From positions 1 to 45,757 of the forward strand of contig CAYOAI010000006.1 of the NCBI GenBank assembly GCA_964401915.1: a DNA stretch of 45,757 nucleotides, written 5' to 3'. Below the pieces are notes generated by a model, which was not told the origin of the DNA, made no database searches, and saw only the letters and a program-made list of their open reading frames with translations. Below are positions 14,638 through 21,475 of this stretch, piece after piece; the stretch's first letter is position 1; each line of letters begins with the position of its first letter. The stretch comes from CAZGZD01 sp964401915 (GTDB taxonomy: Bacteria > Patescibacteriota > Microgenomatia > UBA1406 > GWC2-37-13). The translations under genes were made by a program, and so were the position numbers.

Positions 14638-14744
14638 CTTCGGCTCACGTTGCTCGCTCAGTGCAAGCAGCAGAAGGCGAAGAGTATCTCTGGGACGAGA
14701 AGTTTATCCTGAGCGAAGTCGAAGGAAGTCCCTTAGCGGTCACA
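14638..14744 (+). repeat. 107-bp unit after tRNA-Val: hairpin pair plus 18-bp tRNA end duplication
   Basis: The last 18 bp around the tRNA-Val 3' end, AGTCCCTTAGCGGTCACA (14620-14637), recur exactly at 14727-14744 after an 89-nt insert. The insert matches the one after tRNA-Lys base for base in length, differing mainly in a central ~19-nt block. Its ends carry two hairpins in opposite orientation with core TGAGC...GTCGAA (GCCGAA in one arm here), a layout like a REP/BIME pair. Confidence 0.85.
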
Positions 14745-14746
14745 GT

Positions 14747-14769
14747 CAAGTATGAGACCTGTATACTTG
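14747..14769 (+). promoter_or_regulatory. Promoter region of tRNA-Asp with a 7-bp inverted repeat
   Basis: CAAGTAT (14747-14753) and ATACTTG (14763-14769) are complementary. TATACT at 14762-14767 could be the -10 and would start transcription about 6 nt before the tRNA. Another TATAAT at 14774-14779 touches the tRNA and is too close to serve. Confidence 0.4.
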
Positions 14770-14779
14770 TAAGTATAAT

Positions 14780-14831
14780 GGGGCCATAGCTCAATTGGTT
14801 AGAGCATCCGCCTGTCACGCGGAAGGTTGCG
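14780..14831 (+). tRNA. tRNA-Asp (GTC), truncated by the assembly gap
   Basis: The first 52 nt of a tRNA-Asp, identical to 14935-14986, running into a run of N. With three preceding bases, 55 nt (14777-14831) repeat exactly after the gap. It may be the same gene seen twice. Confidence 0.75.
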
Positions 14832-14931
14832 NNNNNNNNNNNNNNNNNNNNNNNNNNNNNNNNNNNNNNNNNNNNNNNNNNNNNNNNNNNNNNNNNNNNN
14901 NNNNNNNNNNNNNNNNNNNNNNNNNNNNNNN
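14832..14931. other. Assembly gap of exactly 100 N
   Basis: All 100 positions are N, the conventional length for a gap of unknown size. The flanking contigs end in the same 55-mer, inside tRNA-Asp, so the true sequence may be a simple overlap or a tandem tRNA with unseen material between. Confidence 0.99.
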
Positions 14932-14934
14932 AAT

Positions 14935-15008
14935 GGGGCCATAGCTCAATTGGTTAGAGCATCCGCCTGTCACGCGGAAGGTTGCGGGTTCGAGTCCCGT
15001 TGGTCCCG
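14935..15008 (+). tRNA. tRNA-Asp (anticodon GTC)
   Basis: A 74-nt cloverleaf: acceptor GGGGCCA/TGGTCCC, D-arm GCTC/GAGC, anticodon stem TCCGC/GCGGA with loop CTGTCAC, T-arm GCGGG/CCCGT with TTCGAGT, discriminator G, no encoded CCA. The bases upstream are N, so its own promoter is not visible. Confidence 0.95.
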
Positions 15009-15060
15009 CCCTTGCTTCATTTTGGGTTGATAGAGCAGGCTTCTTTGCTATAATTCTTCA

Positions 15061-15354
15061 ATGACGATAGAAAAAGTAGAAAAAGTATTTGGCATTTTTC
15101 CACGATCATCAACAAGAGAATCACTTCCAAGAGGCTATATTAGTGAAAGTACAGATCCAACATTAAAGTTTAAACATGAGGGTAGAAAACGCTGGGGAAC
15201 TGGATTCGTGCAAGGACCAGAGCAACTTACTCTACTAATTTTTTATCGTTCAGGATTTGCTACATTAACAGGAGATGAGATCAATAAAGCACGTATTCAT
15301 GAAAAAATCTCTTTTTTAAGAACCAATGTCTATACGTGGAAGGAGACAAAATAA
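15061..15354 (+). CDS. Hypothetical protein (97 aa)
   Basis: I do not recognise it. A small soluble, basic protein with no signal or membrane segment. It has an Arg/Gly-rich middle (HEGRKRWGTGFVQGPEQLTLLIFYRSGFATLTG) cited at about residues 40-72 only to mark its place, and a helical C-terminal part. TATAAT at 15049-15054 ends 6 nt before the ATG, the same leaderless layout as other genes here, which supports it being real. It stands between tRNA-Asp and the convergent obgE. Confidence 0.6.
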   Translation: MTIEKVEKVFGIFPRSSTRESLPRGYISESTDPTLKFKHEGRKRWGTGFVQGPEQLTLLIFYRSGFATLTGDEINKARIHEKISFLRTNVYTWKETK

Positions 15355-15381
15355 GTTCTAACATCGTGCGATAGAGCCACT

Positions 15382-16344
15382 TCAATAGGAATATGTAGAT
15401 TTATAGGCTGTGAGTAATTTCCTTAGCTCCTCAATGCTCTTTGAGTCGAGAATTGAGATAGGGTAGACATGCTTTGACAGCTTTTTAAGCTGCTTTACCT
15501 TCTGCTTTACATCCGCCGCGTCAATCAAATCAATCTTAGTCAATAGTACAATCGAGTCCTTTTTCGCCACTTCTGGATTGTACTGGGACAGCTCATCCAT
15601 GACTGTCTTATAATCGCGGGCGACATCAACTGACTCGGAAGATATGCAGTGCAAAAGAAGCTTTACTTTCTCTATATGCTTGAGGAATTTGATACCCAAG
15701 CCACGGCCACTCGATGCCCCCTCAATAAGGCCGGGAATATCAGCCAATACTTGAGTATCCAGAACTCCCAAGTTGGGCTCAAGTGTAGTAAATGGATAAT
15801 TCGCTATTTTGGCCGTAGCTGCTGTAAGCTCATTCAGAAGTGTGCTCTTGCCTGCATTCGGCATACCCACAAGTCCATAATCGGCGATAAGCTTGAGTAT
15901 TACCCTCACATTCCGCACTTCACCTTTTTTCCCGAGTTGAGCTTTTCTTGATGATCTGTCTGTAGCCGACTTGAGCGCGTCATTGCCAAGTCCACCAACT
16001 CCGCCACGGCAGATCAGCTGCATATCGCCATCCACGTTCAATTCAATCTTTGCGCGTGTTGCAACATCTATAATTGTCGTGCCAACTGGCATATCCAGTA
16101 TCACGTCGAGGCCATTTGCACCAGTTTTGCGATTTCGACCGCCAGGTACTCCATCTGGTGCAGCAACAACTGCGATGCTCGCATACTTGCTAAGGCTTGA
16201 AAATTGCGAGTTTGCACGCATATATACACTCCCGCCATTCCCGCCAGATCCTCCACTTGGTCCACCACGTCCTGGGAAAAAAGACGTCTTTCCATCTCCA
16301 CCCCGACCACCTTCTATTTTTAGAGTTACTTCATCGACAAACAT
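15382..16344 (-). CDS. obgE: Obg-family GTPase ObgE/CgtA
   Basis: Obg is an essential GTPase for late 50S ribosome assembly and stress control. The 320-aa protein has the glycine-rich Obg fold (about 1-155, starting FVDEVTLKIEGGRGGDGKTSF with repeated GG turns), then a G domain: GMPNAGKSTLLNEL (P-loop), NYPFTTLEPNLGVL (switch I), DIPGLIEGAS (G3), LTKIDLID (G4). The optional C-terminal OCT domain is absent, which is common. TATAAT on minus (16356-16351) ends 6 nt before the ATG. It is convergent with the 97-aa gene. Confidence 0.96.
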   Translation of the reverse strand: MFVDEVTLKIEGGRGGDGKTSFFPGRGGPSGGSGGNGGSVYMRANSQFSSLSKYASIAVVAAPDGVPGGRNRKTGANGLDVILDMPVGTTIIDVATRAKIELNVDGDMQLICRGGVGGLGNDALKSATDRSSRKAQLGKKGEVRNVRVILKLIADYGLVGMPNAGKSTLLNELTAATAKIANYPFTTLEPNLGVLDTQVLADIPGLIEGASSGRGLGIKFLKHIEKVKLLLHCISSESVDVARDYKTVMDELSQYNPEVAKKDSIVLLTKIDLIDAADVKQKVKQLKKLSKHVYPISILDSKSIEELRKLLTAYKSTYSY

Positions 16345-16408
16345 ATAGCTATTATAGCTGAATAAATCGCTCCAAACTATTCCATAGCTTTTTTAAGATT
16401 GTTAATTC

Positions 16409-16451
16409 TTGCCAGAACTGGCTATTTTGCTATATACTTCTACGTAGAAGT
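16409..16451 (+). promoter_or_regulatory. Promoter with a perfect 16-bp palindrome over the -10
   Basis: TTGCCA (16409-16414), 18-nt spacer, TATACT (16433-16438). The palindrome ACTTCTACGTAGAAGT (16436-16451) overlaps the end of the -10 and the expected start site, and ends 3 nt before the ATG at 16455. A dimeric repressor bound there would block the promoter. Confidence 0.55.
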
Positions 16452-16454
16452 ACT

Positions 16455-17003
16455 ATGGCAGACCCAGAAGGAACCCTTGAAATAAAAACAAAAAGATCCA
16501 TTTCGGTCACAAACATCAATGTGAGGGAGAGTATATCTTTTCTTATCATCCGCCTCATTCTTATTGAAGTGATGACACTTCCCCTTATATTTCTACTAAT
16601 TGCATGCTTTAATTTTGCCTGTCTTCCAAACAACTCACTGTATTTTCCGCTATTTGTATTGTTGTCCTTTGTTAAAGCCAGTATATCTATCTTTATCGTC
16701 CTCAAATGGCTCAATGAATACTATGAAATTACACCCAAATCTGTAATTTGCAAAAGAGGAATCTTATATAAGGATCGTGAAGTATATCCGTATGAGCATA
16801 TTCGAGGTGTAAAGATCATACAGGGGCTGTTTGGCAAGATCTTTGACTATGGCACTGTCGAGCTTTTTGACTGGGATGCACGCAAATTTATAGCGCTCTA
16901 TCAGATTCACAATCCAGATAAATATTACGAAATATTAAACTCACTTATTCCGCACCTTGACCTTCAAGCAGATGTATTTATGGGCCGAAAAAAAAGAAAA
17001 TAG
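16455..17003 (+). CDS. Membrane protein with a bacterial PH domain (DUF304/YdbS-like)
   Basis: The 182-aa protein has two membrane segments at about residues 27-52 and 62-84 separated by a short loop with PNNS. A bPH2-type domain follows: YYEITPKSVICKRGILYKDREVYPYEHIRGVKIIQGLFGKIFDYGTVEL is the recognisable stretch (about 90-138), where tyrosines and the GLFGKIFDYGTV turn are typical. It ends in a basic tail, GRKKRK. The cellular role of these proteins is poorly known; membrane-stress or envelope functions have been suggested. It starts a group with a GNAT gene 12 nt downstream. Confidence 0.85.
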   Translation: MADPEGTLEIKTKRSISVTNINVRESISFLIIRLILIEVMTLPLIFLLIACFNFACLPNNSLYFPLFVLLSFVKASISIFIVLKWLNEYYEITPKSVICKRGILYKDREVYPYEHIRGVKIIQGLFGKIFDYGTVELFDWDARKFIALYQIHNPDKYYEILNSLIPHLDLQADVFMGRKKRK

Positions 17004-17015
17004 CAACAAACTCAC

Positions 17016-17495
17016 ATGAACTATACCATCCGCAAAGGTACAAAAGAAGATGTGGACAATATCCTTAGTTTAATCAAAGAACTGGCTGATTTTGAACACG
17101 CGCTAAGCGAAGTCTCAAATACAAGTCAGCAAATCATAATCGACTGCTTCGGAGTGAACTCGGTCTGCAATTTTTTGATCGCTGAATATGAGCAGAAGGT
17201 CGTTGGTATGGCGGCGTATTATACGAGTTACTCAACATGGGTGGGCAAATGCCTTTACCTTGAGGATATTATAGTCAGCAAAAAATATAGAGGGCAGGGG
17301 ATAGGAAGGGCTCTTTTTGACCGAATGATTACACTTGCTAAAGATGGTAGATATATGAGGCTTGAATGGCAAGTCCTAAATTGGAATAAACAAGCTATTG
17401 ATTTTTACAAAAAGTACGACTCCCAATTTTTGGATGAGTGGCTTCCCTGCCGATTAAACTACGCCCAGCTACAGAAAATTAAAGTACAATTGTAA
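17016..17495 (+). CDS. GNAT-family N-acetyltransferase (diamine acetyltransferase-like)
   Basis: Transfers acetyl from acetyl-CoA to an amine. The 159-aa protein begins YTIRKGTKEDVDNILSLIKELADFEHAL, characteristic of the spermidine/thialysine acetyltransferase subgroup. The acetyl-CoA loop is in LYLEDIIVSKKYRGQGIGRALF (R/Q-x-x-G-x-G/A type, about 89-110), and WQVLNWNKQAIDFYKKY (about 122-138) is motif B with the catalytic Tyr region. The exact substrate (polyamine, lysine analogue or ribosomal protein) cannot be told. thrS begins 2 nt after it, but has its own -10 inside this gene's end. Confidence 0.87.
   Translation: MNYTIRKGTKEDVDNILSLIKELADFEHALSEVSNTSQQIIIDCFGVNSVCNFLIAEYEQKVVGMAAYYTSYSTWVGKCLYLEDIIVSKKYRGQGIGRALFDRMITLAKDGRYMRLEWQVLNWNKQAIDFYKKYDSQFLDEWLPCRLNYAQLQKIKVQL
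17485..17490 (+). promoter_or_regulatory. -10 box of thrS inside the acetyltransferase 3' end
   Basis: TACAAT at 17485-17490 ends 6 nt before the thrS ATG. It overlaps the last codons of the preceding gene. I see no good -35, so this may supplement read-through. Confidence 0.45.
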
Positions 17496-17496
17496 G

Positions 17497-19272
17497 ATGA
17501 CAGACAAAGATAATCTCTCCGAACTCAGACATTCGACAGCCCACTTGTTGGCAGCCTCAGTCCTTGAGTTGTGGCCCGATACAAAGCTGACTATTGGTCC
17601 ATCGATCGAGAATGGCTTCTACTACGACTTTGATTTCGGGGAGCACTCGGTATCTGAATCAGACTTTCAAAAGATCGAAAAAAAAATGCACGAGATAGTC
17701 AAAAAGTGGGAAGGCTTTGAAAAAAAAGAAGTCACTGAAAAAGAAGCGAAAGAATTTTATAAAGACAATCCCTATAAGCTTGAGTTAATAAACGAGATTG
17801 TCAAAAAAGGAGAATCTATCACCCTCTACACAAGTGGAGACTTTACCGACCTATGTCGGGGCGGACATATCGACAATCCAAAAGAGCTTGGGCACTTCAA
17901 GCTCTTGTCTGTCGCTGGCGCTTACTGGCGCGGGAGTGAAAAAAACAAGATGCTCACGCGAATCTACGGCACAGCATTTGAAACAAAGGATGAGCTCGAC
18001 CAACATCTTGCCATGCTTGAGGAGGCAAAAAAGCGAGATCATAAGAAATTAGGGCGGGATCTGGATTTATTTTTTTTCTCAGACTATGTGGGGCCGGGAC
18101 TACCACTGTGGACTCCCAAGGGCACGATGCTTCGCACTATTCTTGATGATTATGTGTGGGAGCTTCGCCGCGCGAAAGGATATGAGAAGGTGACAATTCC
18201 CCACATTGCCAAAAAAGAGCTCTACGAGACAAGCGGCCACTGGGATAAATTCAAGGATGAACTTTTTAAAATCACCAGTCGAGAAGGACATTTCTTCGCC
18301 ATGAAGCCTATGCAGTGCCCACACCATACACAGATCTATGCTCATACGCCACGAAGCTATAAGGACCTGCCACAGCGCTACTGTGAGACCACTATGATGT
18401 ATCGGGACGAGCAGACAGGGGAGTTGTCAGGCCTTGCAAGAGTGCGCTCAGCCACTCAGGATGATGCGCATGTATTTTGCCGCTTTAGTCAAATAAAAAA
18501 TGAATGTCTGGCTGTATGGGACGTGATAGAGCGTTTTTACAAAGCTGTCGGATTTGAAGAGCTTGAAATCAGACTCTCGCTTCATGATCCAGCAAATAAA
18601 TCTGCATATCTGGGCTCGGAGGAGACATGGAAGAAGGCAGAAGCGCAGCTTCGAGATTTGCTAAACGGACGACATGCTAAGTATCAGGAAGCGATTGGTG
18701 AGGCAGCATTTTATGGTCCAAAGATTGACTTTATGGCACACGATTCACTCGGACGCGTATGGCAAGTCGCCACCATTCAGCTTGATTTTAATCAACCAGA
18801 AGGATTTGATTTAGTCTGTATAAATGAGAAGGGTGAAAAAGAGCGAATTGCAATGATTCATGCTGCTGTAATGGGATCTATTGAGAGATTTTTGTCAATT
18901 CTTATTGAGCACTACGGGGGAGCCTTTCCTCTTTGGCTTGCGCCTGTTCAGGTCTCAGTCCTTCCCGTGTCTGAAAAATACACAGATCTTGCCAATATGG
19001 TCGGAGATTTCCTCAAACAAGAAGAAGTTCGGGTGAGCGTTGATTATGAAGATCGACCATTGGGGGCTAAGATACGAGCAAACACCTTGCAAAAAGTACC
19101 CTTTATGATTATAATGGGTGAGAAAGAAGAGGCAAAATCAGACCCTGCCAGCAAGTCTTCAGATAAAATATATGTATCTGTACGAACTCGTGAGGACGGG
19201 GATTTAGGACAAGTTGTCTTATCTGATTTTATTAGTACTCTAAAAAGTCACATTGAGAAAAAAACCAAGTAG
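17497..19272 (+). CDS. thrS: Threonyl-tRNA synthetase lacking the TGS domain
   Basis: Charges tRNA-Thr. At 591 aa it is about 50 residues shorter than usual because the N1 (TGS) domain is absent; the protein begins in the N2 editing domain with the HxxxH pair His12/His16 in RHSTAHLLA. The editing Cys is in LCRGGHIDN (about 120). The class II core has the zinc ligands Cys274 (KPMQCPHH) and His325 (DDAHVF), motif 2 in MMYRDEQTGELSGLARVRS, and motif 3 in GSIERFLSILIEHYGG, followed by the anticodon-binding domain (LAPVQVSVLPVSEKY). The editing site is kept. infC overlaps its end by 20 nt. Confidence 0.95.
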   Translation: MTDKDNLSELRHSTAHLLAASVLELWPDTKLTIGPSIENGFYYDFDFGEHSVSESDFQKIEKKMHEIVKKWEGFEKKEVTEKEAKEFYKDNPYKLELINEIVKKGESITLYTSGDFTDLCRGGHIDNPKELGHFKLLSVAGAYWRGSEKNKMLTRIYGTAFETKDELDQHLAMLEEAKKRDHKKLGRDLDLFFFSDYVGPGLPLWTPKGTMLRTILDDYVWELRRAKGYEKVTIPHIAKKELYETSGHWDKFKDELFKITSREGHFFAMKPMQCPHHTQIYAHTPRSYKDLPQRYCETTMMYRDEQTGELSGLARVRSATQDDAHVFCRFSQIKNECLAVWDVIERFYKAVGFEELEIRLSLHDPANKSAYLGSEETWKKAEAQLRDLLNGRHAKYQEAIGEAAFYGPKIDFMAHDSLGRVWQVATIQLDFNQPEGFDLVCINEKGEKERIAMIHAAVMGSIERFLSILIEHYGGAFPLWLAPVQVSVLPVSEKYTDLANMVGDFLKQEEVRVSVDYEDRPLGAKIRANTLQKVPFMIIMGEKEEAKSDPASKSSDKIYVSVRTREDGDLGQVVLSDFISTLKSHIEKKTK

Positions 19273-19795
19273 AAAAACAGCAATCAAGAAGTATTATCAA
19301 TTAAATCAGAGAATCACGGCCTCAGAGCTTCGAGTAATCGACGCAGAGAGCAAGCAAGTTGGAGTTCTCACCAGAGATGAGGCGCTCAAAAAAGCAGCGG
19401 AAACAGATGTTGATTTAGTCCTTATTGCACCAACTGCTAAGCCACCTGTCGCCAAACTTATTGAATTCAATAAGTTTTTGTACCAGGAGGAAAAAAAGCA
19501 TAAGGAAGCAAAAAAAGGTGTAAAGAAAAGTGGCTCCAAGGATATTAAGCTTACGCTTTTTGTCGCACAGGGAGATCTTGATAGGCTAATTGATAAGGGA
19601 CGCGAATTCTTGGATGAGGGAAATCAAGTTCGACTCAATCTTACGCTTCGTGGACGTCAGATTGTCAAGAAGCAGATGGGCTTTGATCTAATCAAAAAAT
19701 ATATAGAAGCACTGGGAGACGTGAATATAGCCAAAGAACCCAGACTGGAAGGAAGAGTAATACGAACAGTTGTCAGCAAAAAAAAAATAAAATGA
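19253..19795 (+). CDS. infC: Translation initiation factor IF-3
   Basis: IF-3 binds 30S and checks start-codon pairing. The 180-aa protein has the N-domain NQRITASELRVIDAESKQVGVL with the linker helix FNKFLYQEEKKHKEAKK, and the C-domain from KDIKLTLFVAQGDLDRLIDKGREFL to LTLRGRQIVKKQMGFDL. No ATG is available: the longest reading starts with TTG at 19253, inside thrS, and an ATC at 19283 is another candidate just before the conserved domain. Rare starts are the rule for infC in other bacteria, where IF-3 represses its own translation through them. rpmI overlaps the stop by 4 nt (ATGA). Confidence 0.93.
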   Translation: MRKKPSRKTAIKKYYQLNQRITASELRVIDAESKQVGVLTRDEALKKAAETDVDLVLIAPTAKPPVAKLIEFNKFLYQEEKKHKEAKKGVKKSGSKDIKLTLFVAQGDLDRLIDKGREFLDEGNQVRLNLTLRGRQIVKKQMGFDLIKKYIEALGDVNIAKEPRLEGRVIRTVVSKKKIK

Positions 19796-19989
19796 AAAGC
19801 AAACAAAAAACACGAAAATCAGCAGTAAAGCGCTTTAAAGTGACAGCATCTGGTAAACTGCTTCACCGATCACAAGGAATGCAGCACTTGCGCTCAAAAA
19901 AAAGCAAAAAGAATATAAGATCACTGAAGACCCTTAAGCAAGTCACAGGCGCATTTGAGAAGAAAATTAAAAAAATGATTTCAGAATAA
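19792..19989 (+). CDS. rpmI: 50S ribosomal protein L35
   Basis: A 65-aa highly basic protein with family features KTRKSAVKRFKVTASGKL and HRSQGMQHLRSKKSKKNIRSL. L35 packs on domain V of 23S rRNA. The start ATG overlaps the infC stop (ATGA), implying translational coupling in the conserved infC-rpmI-rplT order. Confidence 0.95.
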   Translation: MKSKQKTRKSAVKRFKVTASGKLLHRSQGMQHLRSKKSKKNIRSLKTLKQVTGAFEKKIKKMISE

Positions 19990-19990
19990 T

Positions 19991-20335
19991 ATGGCAAGAA
20001 TAAAAGGTGGAACCACCAGAAAAAGACGACACAAAAAAGTGATAGAGCAGGCCAAGGGTTACTGGATGTCCAGATCCACACAATACAAAAAAGCAAAAGA
20101 AGCCGTGCTTCATGCCGGTGAATACGCATATGCTGGTCGTAAACTACGAAAAAGACAGTTTAGACGTCTGTGGATCACCAGACTCAATGCTACGCTTAAA
20201 ATGCATGGGCTCAAATATTCGACATTTATCCATGCCCTTAAAGGTAAAAAGATTGAGCTTGATCGCAAAATCTTGTCAGCAATCGCGACCGACCACCCAT
20301 CTGTCTTCTCCAAGATAATCGAAAAGATCAAATAA
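19991..20335 (+). CDS. rplT: 50S ribosomal protein L20
   Basis: A 114-aa protein, normal length, starting ARIKGGTTRKRRHKKVIEQAKGYW. It has the AGEYAYAGRKLRKRQFRRLWITRLNA region that folds into the globular rRNA-binding domain (about 39-64). L20 is needed early in 50S assembly and in several bacteria represses the infC-rpmI-rplT operon; I did not find a clear L20-mimicking pseudoknot in the short spacers here. It starts 1 nt after the rpmI stop. Confidence 0.96.
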   Translation: MARIKGGTTRKRRHKKVIEQAKGYWMSRSTQYKKAKEAVLHAGEYAYAGRKLRKRQFRRLWITRLNATLKMHGLKYSTFIHALKGKKIELDRKILSAIATDHPSVFSKIIEKIK

Positions 20336-20382
20336 TATCTCACCAAGATATATTCAACCTACATGAGATCCAATACTCTTCA

Positions 20383-20411
20383 TTGCGCAAAGCGGCTTAT
20401 TTAGCTATAAT
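20383..20411 (+). promoter_or_regulatory. Promoter of pheS-pheT
   Basis: TTGCGC (20383-20388), 17-nt spacer, TATAAT (20406-20411), then 9 nt to the ATG at 20421. The 85-nt gap after rplT and this promoter indicate pheST can be transcribed apart from the infC operon. Confidence 0.6.
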
Positions 20412-20420
20412 TGCTGCTAT

Positions 20421-21467
20421 ATGATCGACCCCACTGAGACTCTCAAAAAATTCCACATTGATCTGCAACAGATAAAGACTTCGTCTCAACTTGAAGATCT
20501 TAGAATCAACTACTTAGGGCGAAATGGTCAGATTAATGATCTCCTAAGAAGCATGAAGGCTATCCCTTCTGATCAGAAAAAAAGGTATGGACAAATAATA
20601 AATAAGTTAAAACATGAGATCGAACACGAACTTATAAAAAGATCAAAAATCATCACAGAAGAATCCGCAGCAAATATGTATGTAGATGTGACACTGCCTG
20701 GTGCAACGTACCCGAGAGGCAGTCTCCATATGGTGACGCATGCAATATCGGAGATTGCAAGTATTTTTGCAAAAATTGGATTTATTCGCATGTCATACCC
20801 TGAGGTAGAGTGGGAGTATTATTCTTTTGAGTCACTAAATATGCCAGCTACTCATCCAGCTCGCGATGATATTGAGACTTTTTTTATCGATACTACGCCA
20901 GACAAGAAATTGGGAAGAATGCTCCTTACACCGCATACTTCATCCGGACAAAATCGTGAGATGAAGCGGCTGGGCAAGCCACCGATCAGGATGATTAATA
21001 TAAGCAAGTGCTACCGACCCAACTGGAGTCCCGTACATGTACCCATGTTCCACCAGTTCGAAGGATTATGCGTTGACGAAAATATCACAATTGCGGATCT
21101 TAAAGGAACTATTAATTATTTTGTCAAAAGTTATTTTGGTGAGCACCGGGAAATCCGCCTTCGGCCTTTTGATTTTAGGTTTACCGAGCCATCTTTTGAA
21201 GTAGACATCACTTGCGACAGATGTGGGGGCACTGGTGAAATTAATGGCGAGAAATGCCGCGTCTGCAAATCTGGCTGGGTTGAGTTGGGAGGATCTGGTA
21301 TGGTACATCCAAATGTATTGCGTGAAGGTGGAATCGATCCAACAAAATATTCAGGATGGGCATTTGGTCTTGGAATCGAACGAGTTAGTATGATGCGCCA
21401 AGGTCTTAAACTTGATGACATTCGAATTATGTATTCCGGAGATATTCGGTTTCTTGAGCAATTTTAA
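20421..21467 (+). CDS. pheS: Phenylalanyl-tRNA synthetase alpha subunit
   Basis: Catalytic subunit of the (alpha-beta)2 enzyme that charges tRNA-Phe. The 348-aa protein has the N-terminal coiled coil (about 1-85), then the class II core: LLTPHTSSGQNREM, motif 2 around MFHQFEGLCVDE, and motif 3 in GWAFGLGIERVSMMRQGL near the end. It carries four cysteines as CDRCGG and CRVCKSGW in the loop before GSGMVHPNVL, a probable zinc site also seen in Bacillus-type PheS. It precedes pheT by 8 nt. Confidence 0.96.
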   Translation: MIDPTETLKKFHIDLQQIKTSSQLEDLRINYLGRNGQINDLLRSMKAIPSDQKKRYGQIINKLKHEIEHELIKRSKIITEESAANMYVDVTLPGATYPRGSLHMVTHAISEIASIFAKIGFIRMSYPEVEWEYYSFESLNMPATHPARDDIETFFIDTTPDKKLGRMLLTPHTSSGQNREMKRLGKPPIRMINISKCYRPNWSPVHVPMFHQFEGLCVDENITIADLKGTINYFVKSYFGEHREIRLRPFDFRFTEPSFEVDITCDRCGGTGEINGEKCRVCKSGWVELGGSGMVHPNVLREGGIDPTKYSGWAFGLGIERVSMMRQGLKLDDIRIMYSGDIRFLEQF

Positions 21468-21475
21468 TCATTCTT

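Noticed and set aside
14827..15030. ORF running through the N gap into tRNA-Asp
   Set aside because: It includes unknown bases and the tRNA itself, so it is not a gene.
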